DNA of 7,713 bases, from positions 1-7,713 of the forward strand of contig JAAUPU010000114.1 in assembly GCA_012032975.1 (NCBI GenBank), in the 5' to 3' direction. Positions 1 through 6,303 of the stretch are shown piece after piece. The notes under the pieces are model-generated. The model was not told the DNA's origin. It saw nothing but the letters and a program-made list of their open reading frames with translations, and made no database searches. The stretch's first letter is position 1. Every line of letters begins with the position of its first letter. The position numbers and the translations under genes are program-made. The DNA comes from Caldilineaceae bacterium. Lineage in GTDB: Bacteria; Chloroflexota; Anaerolineae; Caldilineales; Caldilineaceae.

Positions 1-48
1 GTCTTTGCTGGCGGCGCGAAGATCTATCTGCCGCTGATCGTGCGCTAG
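1..48 (+). CDS. C-terminal end of an exported protein with IYLPL tail (partial)
   Basis: Only the last 15 codons are present, in the frame starting at base 1, ending in a TAG stop at 46-48. The residues read VFAGGAKIYLPLIVR. The function of the protein cannot be told from this fragment. It is accepted as a real gene end because the tail IYLPL-x-x-R-stop recurs at the end of the next two genes on the same strand, and the preceding V-F-x-G also matches the end of the next protein (VFTGSFT). The same residues are written with different codons in the three genes, so the likeness is at the protein level and not a recent DNA copy. By analogy with its neighbours it is probably a secreted or surface protein. 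Confidence 0.8.
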   Translation, partial: VFAGGAKIYLPLIVR

Positions 49-60
49 GCTCCCCATCGT

Positions 61-136
61 CTTCTCAGGCGCAGATAATCGGCAAGCCGGTGATCTCACC
101 ACCACCGAGCGCCATACGCCGACTGCGCCTGAGAAG
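61..136. repeat. Long inverted repeat, 14-bp perfect arms
   Basis: CTTCTCAGGCGCAG at 61-74 is exactly reverse-complementary to 123-136. After a 4-base bulge on the left (75-78), a further 5 bp pair (79-83 with 118-122), and a small 5-bp hairpin (89-93 with 96-100) fits inside. It begins 12 bases after the stop codon of the upstream gene. There is no T-tract after it, so a classical intrinsic terminator is not supported. It could be an RNA 3'-end stabiliser, a small palindromic repeat or the remains of a short mobile element; no clear target-site duplication is visible. The pairing is seen directly and the role is unknown. Confidence 0.6.
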
Positions 137-146
137 CCCGACGGAA

Positions 147-180
147 CAGAGCAAGGCTACTACCCACAGGCTTTGCTCTG
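147..180 (+). terminator. Stem-loop after the first gene, possible terminator without U-tract
   Basis: Bases 147-158 pair with 169-180 over 12 positions, including two G-U pairs, closing a 10-base loop. The outer 8 bp (CAGAGCAA with TTGCTCTG) are perfect. It follows the longer inverted repeat by ten bases, giving two structures in a row between the first gene and the promoter-like region of the next. The downstream bases (ATCTGTAAAA) are not a T-run, so any termination would be factor-assisted or weak. Confidence 0.35.
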
Positions 181-265
181 ATCTGTAAAACGGTGCAAAA
201 CGCATCGATGTAGAACAATTGAAGTGCACCAGAAAGGAACTGGGTGATCGGACCGGCGTAATTTA

Positions 266-296
266 TTGACATGGCAGTAGACGTTTATTTCATATT
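266..296 (+). promoter_or_regulatory. Putative sigma-70-type promoter for the surface protein gene
   Basis: A perfect -35 hexamer TTGACA lies at 266-271 in an AT-rich island (about 258-306) that stands out from the GC-rich surroundings. The best -10 match nearby is CATATT at 291-296 (4 of 6), with a 19-base spacer that is slightly long. Transcription would start near 302-305, leaving a leader of about 65-70 bases before the start codon at 371. Position and composition fit; the -10 is weak and the call rests on inspection only. Confidence 0.45.
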
Positions 297-359
297 GTTA
301 GCATCATTCTGAGGTCGGGCGAAAAATCCGATCTTTGGTCTGAACACCCGTTTTCCGAT

Positions 360-364
360 GGAGG
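360..364 (+). promoter_or_regulatory. Ribosome binding site GGAGG
   Basis: GGAGG ends six bases before the ATG at 371. This is near-ideal spacing and fixes the start of the 916-residue protein in preference to the internal Met20. Confidence 0.85.
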
Positions 365-370
365 ATCGTA

Positions 371-3121
371 ATGTTAGAAAGCAGAACTCTCGCGCGTGGA
401 TCGCGCGCACGCCGTTTGGCCAAACCAATGATTGTCCTCTTGGTTCTGGCATCGCTCTTTGCCCTGACCGTGGGCGTTGCCTTTGCCGGCAAGTCCACCC
501 TGGGCGATTTTGTCTGGGATGACGCCAATGGCAACGGTGTCAAGGACAATGGCGAACAAGGCATCAATGGCGTGAAGGTGAATCTGTATCAAGATGGCGC
601 AAATGGTCAGCCGCGCAACGGCATCATCACGCCAGCCGAGCTGATCAGCATGACCTTTACGGCCAACTACACGGGTAGCCCCGAGATCGATACGGACGGC
701 TACTACAAGTTTGACATCGACGGCGCCGACCCCAACCCGCAGCTCTATCGGGTGGAGATCGACGACAGCAACTTCCTGCCCGGTGGCCCGCTCGAAGGCT
801 ATGTCTATACCGGTCAGAAGGCCGGCAATCCCTACAACGGACCTGAGCCGCGCGACGTGATCATCAGCGCCTCTCAGATCGACTATGAGGATGCCGACTT
901 CCCATACTACAAAGCGCGGGCGCGCTTGACGCTGACGCCGGGGGAGGCAGCCAACCAACTGGGCGACCCCCATGTGTTGACCGTTACACTGGAGATCGAC
1001 GACGCGACGTTGACGCCGCCGAATTTCCTGCCCGCGGCTGGCCAGAATGTCACTGTGACCATCGTCAGCGGTCCAGGCAGTCTGACGCCTGGCAGTGGCG
1101 TCTGTGTCACCAATGGCAGCGGTCAGTGTACGGTCACGCTCAACAGCGCTGTCACCGGCACGACTTCTTTGAGCGCGTTTTGGACTGGCGTGGTCAGCAG
1201 CACGGCCATCCTTTCCGCCACCAGCGACTCCAATACAGGCACCGGCACCCCTGATCCGTCTGTCAAGCGCTGGGTGGATGCAGAGTTGACGCTGGAACCG
1301 GCTGCCGCGGCCAATCAGGTGGGCGACCCCCACGTGATGACGGCCACGCTGCGTTTCGACAAGGGTGACGGCAGTGGCTTCCAGCCCGCACCCGATGGCC
1401 AGATTATCACAGGCACGGTCATCAATTCGTCGGGCGCCAATGGTGTGCTGAACTCGCCGACCTGCACAACAAGCGGCGGCACAGGCACCTGTCAGTTGAT
1501 CCTGAATGCCACAGCGCCCGGTCTCAGCTCGGTGACCGCAGCGTGGAACGGTCTGGTTTCAACCCCGGTCGGCAGCGCAGTCGCGGACGACACCAGTGCT
1601 CCCGCCCTGAAGCGGTGGGTCGATGCCCGGTTGATCCTCTCGCCCCAACAGGCGGCCAACCAGGTAGGCGATCCTCACACCGTTACCGCTCAGTTGCAAT
1701 ATGACAACGGCGATGGACTCGGCTGGGTGGCTGCCCCTGCCGGTCAAACCGTCAACTTCACCGTGACCAACTCGCTGGGTGCTACCGGCGTGCTCACCGC
1801 CACCAGCTGCGTCACCAACGGCAGCGGTCAATGTTCGGTGGTGCTGAACTCGACCACGACCGGCCTCAGCTCGGTCAGTGCGGCCTGGAACGGCTCGATC
1901 TCGACGCCGCAGGGTTCGGCATCGGCTTCGGCCCAGGGCGACACCGATACAAGCACGCCCAACACCGCGGATCCGTCTGTCAAGCGCTGGGTGGATGTCC
2001 GGCTGAACCTGACACCGGATCTGGACTCCAATGCCATCAACGATCCCCATACCTTCACCGCCACGCTGGAGATCGACGACGGCGATGGCACCGGCTTCCA
2101 GCCGGCCAGCGGTCAGTCGATTCTCTTCACCAAGAGCGGCGCAGGTTCGGCGCCGTCCCCCAATCCCTGTGTCACCAATGGCAGCGGGCAGTGCACGACG
2201 GTAGTGAACTCGGCCTCGCCGGGTACCACAAACCTGACGGCCACGTGGAATGGCTCTATCAGCCCGAGTGAAGGGGTGGTCACGATCACAAATCTGACCG
2301 ATGGCGCCACCAAGGTCTGGGTGAACCCCAACTACATCATTGTCAAGCAGTTGAACACACCCAATTCTGTGGTGATCAACCAGCCCATCAGCTTTACGAT
2401 CTTCATACAGAACACTGGGAGCGTCACCATCACCGCACTGCCATTGCGCGATACATATAACTCTAGCTATCTGCAATTCGTAAGCGCAACGCCGGGCCAG
2501 GACAGCCAGAGCGCGATCGGCAGCACTGGTGTAATCACCTGGAGTGATTTGACGGTGAGTCTTGGTGACATTGCTCCTTCCCAGATCAAGTCCGTGATCG
2601 TCAACTTCATCGGCATCTCGGACACGACCACACTCACAGAATCGCCTTGTAGCGTTTCTGATAGTACGTGTAATGTGGCGAGGTCCCAAGGCGGCGAAGT
2701 GGACCCAGATGGCCCGGGACCAATCCCACCCGTGCCCCTGCCTCCCAAGGAAGATAGCGAGCCAGTTCAGATCATCAACCCGACTGCCGTGACCCTGGTC
2801 GATCGCGTCGCCTCCAAGCTTTCCGCTACCAGCGTCATGCTGGCGTGGGGCACGACCACAGAAGCGGACATTCTGGGCTTCAACATCAAACGGTATGACG
2901 CCAGTGGCAATGTCGTGCAGGTGAACGACGCGACCATTGCCGCAACCAACTCCGGTTCGCCCAGCGGCGCAAGCTATAGCTTCATCGATAATAGCGCCGT
3001 CAAGAACACGAACTACACCTATGAACTGGAGGTGTTGACCGTTGATGGCGCCGAATCAGCCTTGCTGGGTCGGGTCTTCACGGGCAGCTTCACCATCTAC
3101 CTACCGCTGACGACCCGCTGA
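371..3121 (+). CDS. Modular surface protein: SdrD-B-like domain, four Ig-like repeats, DUF11-like domain, IYLPL tail
   Basis: A 916-residue exported protein, probably structural or adhesive; no enzyme domain is seen. Residues 1-39 form a signal peptide with an Arg-rich start, a hydrophobic core at about 20-37 and likely cleavage after AFA39. Residues 43-181 resemble the SdrD-B family, with the calcium-loop-like stretch DANGNGVKDNGE (51-62). Residues 183-650 are four tandem Ig-like repeats of about 110-124 residues, marked by the boundary KRWVDA and the motif AANQ-x-GDPH, each with a Cys pair. Residues 653-755 resemble DUF11. A proline-rich linker (779-792) leads to a fibronectin-III-like domain (about 803-905) containing LGFN (835-838), then the tail FTIYLPLTTR. 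There is no LPXTG motif and no C-terminal membrane helix. A strong ribosome binding site supports the start. The nearest partners are the IYLPL-tailed gene upstream and the C25 peptidase genes downstream. The exact role (adhesin, sheath or matrix protein) is unknown. Confidence 0.9.
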   Translation: MLESRTLARGSRARRLAKPMIVLLVLASLFALTVGVAFAGKSTLGDFVWDDANGNGVKDNGEQGINGVKVNLYQDGANGQPRNGIITPAELISMTFTANYTGSPEIDTDGYYKFDIDGADPNPQLYRVEIDDSNFLPGGPLEGYVYTGQKAGNPYNGPEPRDVIISASQIDYEDADFPYYKARARLTLTPGEAANQLGDPHVLTVTLEIDDATLTPPNFLPAAGQNVTVTIVSGPGSLTPGSGVCVTNGSGQCTVTLNSAVTGTTSLSAFWTGVVSSTAILSATSDSNTGTGTPDPSVKRWVDAELTLEPAAAANQVGDPHVMTATLRFDKGDGSGFQPAPDGQIITGTVINSSGANGVLNSPTCTTSGGTGTCQLILNATAPGLSSVTAAWNGLVSTPVGSAVADDTSAPALKRWVDARLILSPQQAANQVGDPHTVTAQLQYDNGDGLGWVAAPAGQTVNFTVTNSLGATGVLTATSCVTNGSGQCSVVLNSTTTGLSSVSAAWNGSISTPQGSASASAQGDTDTSTPNTADPSVKRWVDVRLNLTPDLDSNAINDPHTFTATLEIDDGDGTGFQPASGQSILFTKSGAGSAPSPNPCVTNGSGQCTTVVNSASPGTTNLTATWNGSISPSEGVVTITNLTDGATKVWVNPNYIIVKQLNTPNSVVINQPISFTIFIQNTGSVTITALPLRDTYNSSYLQFVSATPGQDSQSAIGSTGVITWSDLTVSLGDIAPSQIKSVIVNFIGISDTTTLTESPCSVSDSTCNVARSQGGEVDPDGPGPIPPVPLPPKEDSEPVQIINPTAVTLVDRVASKLSATSVMLAWGTTTEADILGFNIKRYDASGNVVQVNDATIAATNSGSPSGASYSFIDNSAVKNTNYTYELEVLTVDGAESALLGRVFTGSFTIYLPLTTR
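917..2320 (+). repeat. Four tandem Ig-like repeat units inside the surface protein
   Basis: The units span residues 183-300, 301-415, 416-539 and 540-650. Each starts with a segment like ARLTLTP, continues with a GDPH-containing strand, and carries a Cys pair: C245/C253, C365/C374, C480/C488 and C600/C608. Three of the pairs sit in the motif CVTNGSGQC. The constant spacing suggests one disulphide per repeat. At the DNA level, 28 identical bases occur at 1253-1280 and 1970-1997, covering the boundary before the second and fourth units, which points to internal duplication or gene conversion. The fold resembles bacterial Big/invasin-type Ig domains by sequence pattern. Confidence 0.85.
3089..3121 (+). 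other. C-terminal tail FTIYLPLTTR of the surface protein
   Basis: The last ten residues form a short hydrophobic strand ending in Arg and the stop codon. The core IYLPL and the final Arg match the genes ending at 48 and 6141. A sorting, anchoring or processing signal is inferred from this conservation on otherwise unrelated proteins. Confidence 0.7.
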
Positions 3122-3190
3122 CGTTTCTTGATCAAGTAGATGCGGACGTAAGCACTGCTAGACCTTGGCGAGGGTGTGTTCAAATAGGGT

Positions 3191-3221
3191 GTGGTGGGAG
3201 CGTCGCCGACGCTCCCACCAC
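3191..3221. repeat. Perfect 14-bp hairpin, REP-like palindrome
   Basis: GTGGTGGGAGCGTC at 3191-3204 pairs exactly with 3208-3221 around a 3-base GCC loop. A second, partly overlapping pairing (CGGGCC at 3221-3226 with 3237-3242) extends the structured region. It lies 70 bases after the surface protein's stop codon and is not followed by a T-run. The very GC-rich, perfect, short-loop form resembles dispersed intergenic palindromes of the REP type. It could also stabilise the upstream mRNA end. Copy number in the genome cannot be judged from the window. Confidence 0.65.
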
Positions 3222-3335
3222 GGGCCGCGAATGGCTGGCCCGCATGAACCCTTTTTGGATGCACCCTCGTTTTGGGCATCGCGGGTTGTATCGGCGAGAA
3301 GAGAAGGCCTCTGCCAGACTCTTTTGTTCAATGAC

Positions 3336-3340
3336 GAGGA
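3336..3340 (+). promoter_or_regulatory. Probable ribosome binding site GAGGA for the first C25 peptidase
   Basis: GAGGA lies four bases before GTG at 3345. The spacing is short, but the GTG immediately precedes a well-formed signal peptide, so this site supports choosing 3345 as the start over TTG 3324 or the far upstream ATG 3165. Confidence 0.5.
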
Positions 3341-3344
3341 TTGT

Positions 3345-4499
3345 GTGAACCTTTTCCGACCCTTTCTTGGCGCGATCTCCTGTGGGGTCTTTGGCGCCAT
3401 ACTCATCATGCTGTTCTGCCCGGGCCATACGCAGGCGGCATCCCTGGAAGCGCGTGCATCGGCGCCATTGGCAGCGACCCTTTCTGCTGGCGGACCGATT
3501 ACGCCGACCTACTGGACCCCTCCGACGCCGTCCTATCGTGTGTACGTCGAGGCGGACGGTGTCTATTCTATGAGCTTCAGCTATCTACAGGCGGCAGGTC
3601 TGCCTGTTGATACGCTCGATCCCCGCACCTTCCAAATGTTCTATATGGGCCGCGAGATGGCCATCAGCGTGACCGGCGACAACGATGCCAGCTTTGAGCC
3701 TGGGGAGAGCGTAATTTTTTATGGGCGTAGCGTGGATTCGCTCTATTTTGAGGGGCGTCTGCCGACCCACAAATATACGAAACAGAACGTCTACTGGTTG
3801 ACCTATGGCAACGTGGCCGGTGCAAACGCCAAGCGCACCGATCTGACGCCCAAGGATGGATCCGTTGGGGGCACCCCCGCCGGACCCTATCTGGAAACCC
3901 TCCATTTCGAGCAGCAAACACTGTACGATTCCTACTATCCCAGATATGGCTACGCAGTCTTTGATCCGGCGGATGATCATTGGTTCTGGCGCAAGCTCCA
4001 GGTTTTTGGTATCCCTGGTGCGCCGACAACCGGCAACGGCGGCGCACAACAGATTTCGTTCAATGCATCGAATGTCGCGACCGGTGCATTTTCGGCCACG
4101 GTATCGGCCCATGTGGTCGGCGGTGTAGACAGCATCCACGGTCTGCGCTTGAAACTAAACGGGACGACGGTCTTTGACGACAACGCATCCTGGCGGGAGT
4201 TCGAGCCATTTACGGGCAGCGCGCAGGTCGATCCAAGCCTGGTGGTGAATGGCGCCAACAATGTGCTGCTCGAAATCTACAACGTAGACTATTTTCTCGG
4301 CCAGAACTATACGGACTGGGCGGAGGTTGCCTATTACCGCCATCCTGTGGCCCAAGCCGGTATCCTGACGTTTGATGGTGAAACAGCCGCAGGACCGTGG
4401 CGCTATGCAGTCAGTGGCTTCAGCGCCAACGACATACGCGTCGATGACGTGACCGACCTGCACAACGTGCAAAGCGTTGCCAACTTGGCCATCACCGGG
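3345..4499 (+). CDS. 5' part of the C25 peptidase: signal peptide and beta-rich N-terminal region
   Basis: This part covers residues 1-385, starting at GTG 3345. Residues 1-30 form a signal peptide (hydrophobic stretch at about 7-25, likely cleavage near HTQA). After a short linker rich in Ala, Thr and Pro, residues 64-385 hold a region that also occurs in the next gene. It begins YRVYVEADGVYSM (64-76) and contains the patterns TGDNDASFEPG (110-120), KYTKQNVYWLTYG (143-155) and DDHW (210-213), then a beta-sandwich-like stretch with LRLKLNGT. The matching region of the second protein starts at its residue 264, so this protein lacks the long propeptide seen there. In the sequence as given, this frame stays open past the shift to 4967, but those extra residues are Arg/Ser/His-rich and unlike the family. 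They are taken as out-of-frame translation. Confidence 0.75.
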
Positions 4500-4500
4500 G
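4497..4500 (+). other. Frameshift site: run of four Gs
   Basis: The upstream frame reads ATC ACC GGG and the downstream frame continues AGC GGG ACA TAT, leaving one unpaired G. With a single G removed the protein is continuous and family-like on both sides. There is no nearby in-frame stop, rare-codon signal or long homopolymer of the kind used in programmed frameshifting, so a mutation or a sequencing/assembly error is more likely than recoding. Confidence 0.8.
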
Positions 4501-6141
4501 AGCGGGACATATACGGTCGCGTTTGGCGACGGCGCCTCAGGTCGTCGCTATGTGGCCTATCAATCCACCGCCATCACGCAGCCGGTGGCCATCGAGCTGG
4601 TCGCACCGCTGAGCTCTGCCCACACGCCGGTCGATCTTCTGGCGCCGGGCAACGCGGCGGATTGGATCGCCATTACCCATCGCGCGTTCTGGGACGAGAT
4701 GCTGCCGTTGACCGACTATCGGGATCGAATCTACCGCGTGGCTCAAGTCGATGTCCAGTCAATCTACGATCAGTTCAATGGCGGCATGTTGAGTTCCGAG
4801 GCGATCCGCGATTTTCTCGAATATGCCCACGCCAACTGGCAGCGTCCGGCGCCCCGCTTTGTCTTGCTAGGTGGCGGCGGTGTCAGCGACATGCGCAACT
4901 ATCTGGGCAACAGCAAGCCTACCTATGTGCCGACGTTTATCTATCCGGCGGACCCAATCCTGGGTGAGACTGCCGCAGACAATCGCTTCGTAGCCTTTGG
5001 CGATGCAGATATCCTGCCCGATATGAGCATCGGTCGCTTCCCAGCCTACTATGAGTCCGAGATCACGACCATGGTCAGCAAGACCATCAGCTATGAGTCG
5101 ACGCCCACGTTCAACGACTGGAATCAAAACATCTTGATGATCTCCGACGACCTGGAAGGCGGCGGCGGCAATTTCTACAATTTCTCGGACACGCTGATCT
5201 ACGACTATGCCGAGCATGATCCGTCCATCAAGTTCCTGCCCGAGCCGTACACTGGGACCAAGGCGTATTTGGGTGACACCTGTGACCCGGTGGGCAATCC
5301 AAGCCCAGCCAGCGGCTGCCAATCGTTCATCGTAAACGAGATCAATGAGGGCGCGCTGATCGTCTCCTATGTAGGTCATGCCTTGAAGGACAAGTGGGCG
5401 ACCGAAAGCCTGATGAACGCCAGCATGGTCAGCCAGATGACCAACAGCGACCGTCTGTCTATCTTTCTGGCCATGGCCTGTTTTGAAGGATTCTTCCACG
5501 AGCCACCGCTCAATTTCCGCTCGCTGGCAGAACGGTACATGATCCATGAAGGCGGCGGCGCGGTGGCCAGTTGGTCGCCCACCGGTTTTGGCGTCGCCAC
5601 TGGCCATGACTGGCTGGAACAGGGGCTGTTCATTGCCCTCTTCACAGATGGCGTATTGCAACTGGGCGAAGCGATGAAGCAGGCCAAGTACTATATGGAC
5701 GAGCACGCGCCGCCCAACAAATATGACGATCTGATCGACACCTTTAATCTCTTTGGCGATCCGGCGTTGACCGTGCAGGGGTATATTGCACCGACGGCGG
5801 TGGATATGGCAGGGATGACGGTCGCATTCGAGGATGGTGGTGTGCGGGTGAACTGGCAGACAGCCAACGAGGTCGAGTTTCTAGGCTTCAACGTGATGCG
5901 TAGCGAGCGACCAGATGGCGGCTTTGTCAAGCTCAATGGCGATCCCATTCTGGCGGTAGGCGGCGGATCGACAGCGTCGAATCCGTATAGCTACTGGGAC
6001 TCCACCGCCGAGGCCGACAGGAGTTATTGGTACCGACTTGAACTGCTGAATCTGGACGATTCTCGATCGATCTATGGTCTGACCAAGGTAGATCCTGTTG
6101 CATCCCACTTTTCCATCTATCTGCCTCTGGTCACCCGTTGA
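4501..6141 (+). CDS. 3' part of the C25 peptidase: catalytic domain, FnIII-like domain, IYLPL tail
   Basis: This is residues 386-931 of the joined protein; a TTG at 4477 could open the frame by itself but would give a product without a signal peptide. The C25 hallmarks appear in order: VLLGGGGVSD (506-515) before a conserved NYL, the D-ILPDMSIGRFPA segment (555-567), SYVGHA with the catalytic His678, AMACFEG with the catalytic Cys712, and LFGDPALTV (802-810) at the domain end. Gingipains use a His/Cys dyad in the contexts GHGS and ACVNG. Here the residue after His is Ala instead of Gly, while both catalytic residues are kept. The enzyme should cleave peptide bonds outside the cytoplasm; specificity cannot be read. 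A fibronectin-III-like domain (LGFN at 846-849) and the tail SIYLPLVTR follow, matching the C-terminal module of the surface protein. Confidence 0.85.
   Translation, partial: SGTYTVAFGDGASGRRYVAYQSTAITQPVAIELVAPLSSAHTPVDLLAPGNAADWIAITHRAFWDEMLPLTDYRDRIYRVAQVDVQSIYDQFNGGMLSSEAIRDFLEYAHANWQRPAPRFVLLGGGGVSDMRNYLGNSKPTYVPTFIYPADPILGETAADNRFVAFGDADILPDMSIGRFPAYYESEITTMVSKTISYESTPTFNDWNQNILMISDDLEGGGGNFYNFSDTLIYDYAEHDPSIKFLPEPYTGTKAYLGDTCDPVGNPSPASGCQSFIVNEINEGALIVSYVGHALKDKWATESLMNASMVSQMTNSDRLSIFLAMACFEGFFHEPPLNFRSLAERYMIHEGGGAVASWSPTGFGVATGHDWLEQGLFIALFTDGVLQLGEAMKQAKYYMDEHAPPNKYDDLIDTFNLFGDPALTVQGYIAPTAVDMAGMTVAFEDGGVRVNWQTANEVEFLGFNVMRSERPDGGFVKLNGDPILAVGGGSTASNPYSYWDSTAEADRSYWYRLELLNLDDSRSIYGLTKVDPVASHFSIYLPLVTR
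6115..6141 (+). other. C-terminal tail IYLPLVTR of the C25 peptidase
   Basis: The last eight residues and stop match the tails ending at 48 and 3121 (IYLPL identical, final Arg identical). Its presence on the peptidase itself means the enzyme probably goes to the same place as the other tailed proteins. Confidence 0.7.
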
Positions 6142-6208
6142 AATTGCACAATATCTGCGCCAATTTGCGCTTGACGATCTGGCGAAGGGGTGTCAAGCTA
6201 GTGTAGAT

Positions 6209-6222
6209 GGACCGGACGGTCC
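6209..6222. repeat. Short GC-rich palindrome between the two peptidase genes
   Basis: GGACCG at 6209-6214 pairs with CGGTCC at 6217-6222 around two bases; an alternative register pairs CCGGA (6212-6216) with TCCGG (6220-6224). A weaker AT-rich pairing (AAATTG 6141-6146 with CAATTT 6161-6166) sits at the preceding stop codon. These could be an operator or a weak transcript-end structure; nothing in the sequence decides. Confidence 0.3.
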
Positions 6223-6275
6223 GGCAGCATGACAGCGATGTCGTTGCCGCCAACACCCAAGTTGCGTAGTCTTTG

Positions 6276-6281
6276 TAGAAT
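6276..6281 (+). promoter_or_regulatory. Possible -10 element TAGAAT before the second peptidase gene
   Basis: TAGAAT matches 5 of 6 bases of the sigma-70 -10 consensus and lies 22 bases before the ATG at 6304. No convincing -35 is found at normal spacing. If used, the leader would be only about 15 bases, which would fit the absence of a ribosome binding site. Low confidence. Confidence 0.22.
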
Positions 6282-6303
6282 TGGCGAATCCAACCCAATC
6301 ATC

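Larger units (their letters stand above)
3345..6141 (+). pseudogene. C25 (gingipain-like) cysteine peptidase with IYLPL tail, frame broken by one extra G
   Basis: Two overlapping reading frames together encode one secreted C25-family cysteine peptidase. The frame from 3345 is coherent up to 4499, and the frame from 4501 to 6141 carries the rest. Dropping one G from the run at 4497-4500 joins them into a 931-residue protein that reads smoothly across the join (NLAITG then SGTYTVAFGD). In order it has a signal peptide, beta-sandwich region, C25 catalytic domain (about 436-810), fibronectin-III-like domain (about 816-912) and tail. It lies 223 bases after the surface protein gene and 162 before a second C25-type gene, all on the same strand. 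No other stop or shift is seen, so the lesion is either very recent or a sequencing or assembly error; in the second case this is an intact gene. Family assignment is firm, the substrate unknown. Confidence 0.85.

Noticed and set aside
192..230. GGTGCA / TGCACC inverted repeat (192-197 with 225-230)
   Set aside because: Only 6 bp with a 27-base loop and no extension; expected by chance in a gap of this size.
1253..1997. CRISPR-like direct repeat (28 identical bases at two places)
   Set aside because: Only two copies about 700 bases apart, both in frame within coding repeats of one protein; no array or spacers.
374..2689. Long minus-strand open frames opposite the surface protein gene
   Set aside because: They lie antisense to a strongly supported gene, lack binding sites and signal or domain patterns, and have the Arg-rich composition usual for shadows in GC-rich DNA.
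3165..3344. Upstream extension of the first C25 peptidase to ATG 3165
   Set aside because: The added 60 residues are Arg/His/Trp-rich, partly encoded by the palindrome at 3191-3221, and would bury the signal peptide. GTG 3345 has a binding site and begins the signal peptide.
4491..4506. Programmed ribosomal frameshift at the G run
   Set aside because: No stop codon, slippery heptamer, long homopolymer or obvious downstream structure is present; a four-G run is too short for transcript slippage. A mutation or sequence error explains it more simply.
4500..4967. Continuation of the upstream frame past the G run to 4967
   Set aside because: The residues are Arg/Ser/Cys/His-rich with no family likeness, while the other frame carries the expected C25 sequence over the same DNA.
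4867..5706. Minus-strand open frame of 279 codons opposite the C25 catalytic domain
   Set aside because: The opposite strand encodes conserved catalytic motifs in the same stretch; no recognisable domain is seen in the antisense frame.
3165..6196. Similar short stretches (3166-3183 and 6180-6196, TGGCGA then GG and TCAA) upstream of both peptidase genes, considered as a shared regulatory site
   Set aside because: The match needs a gap and several mismatches, and the distance to the two start codons differs (about 180 versus 124 bases); chance is a sufficient explanation.
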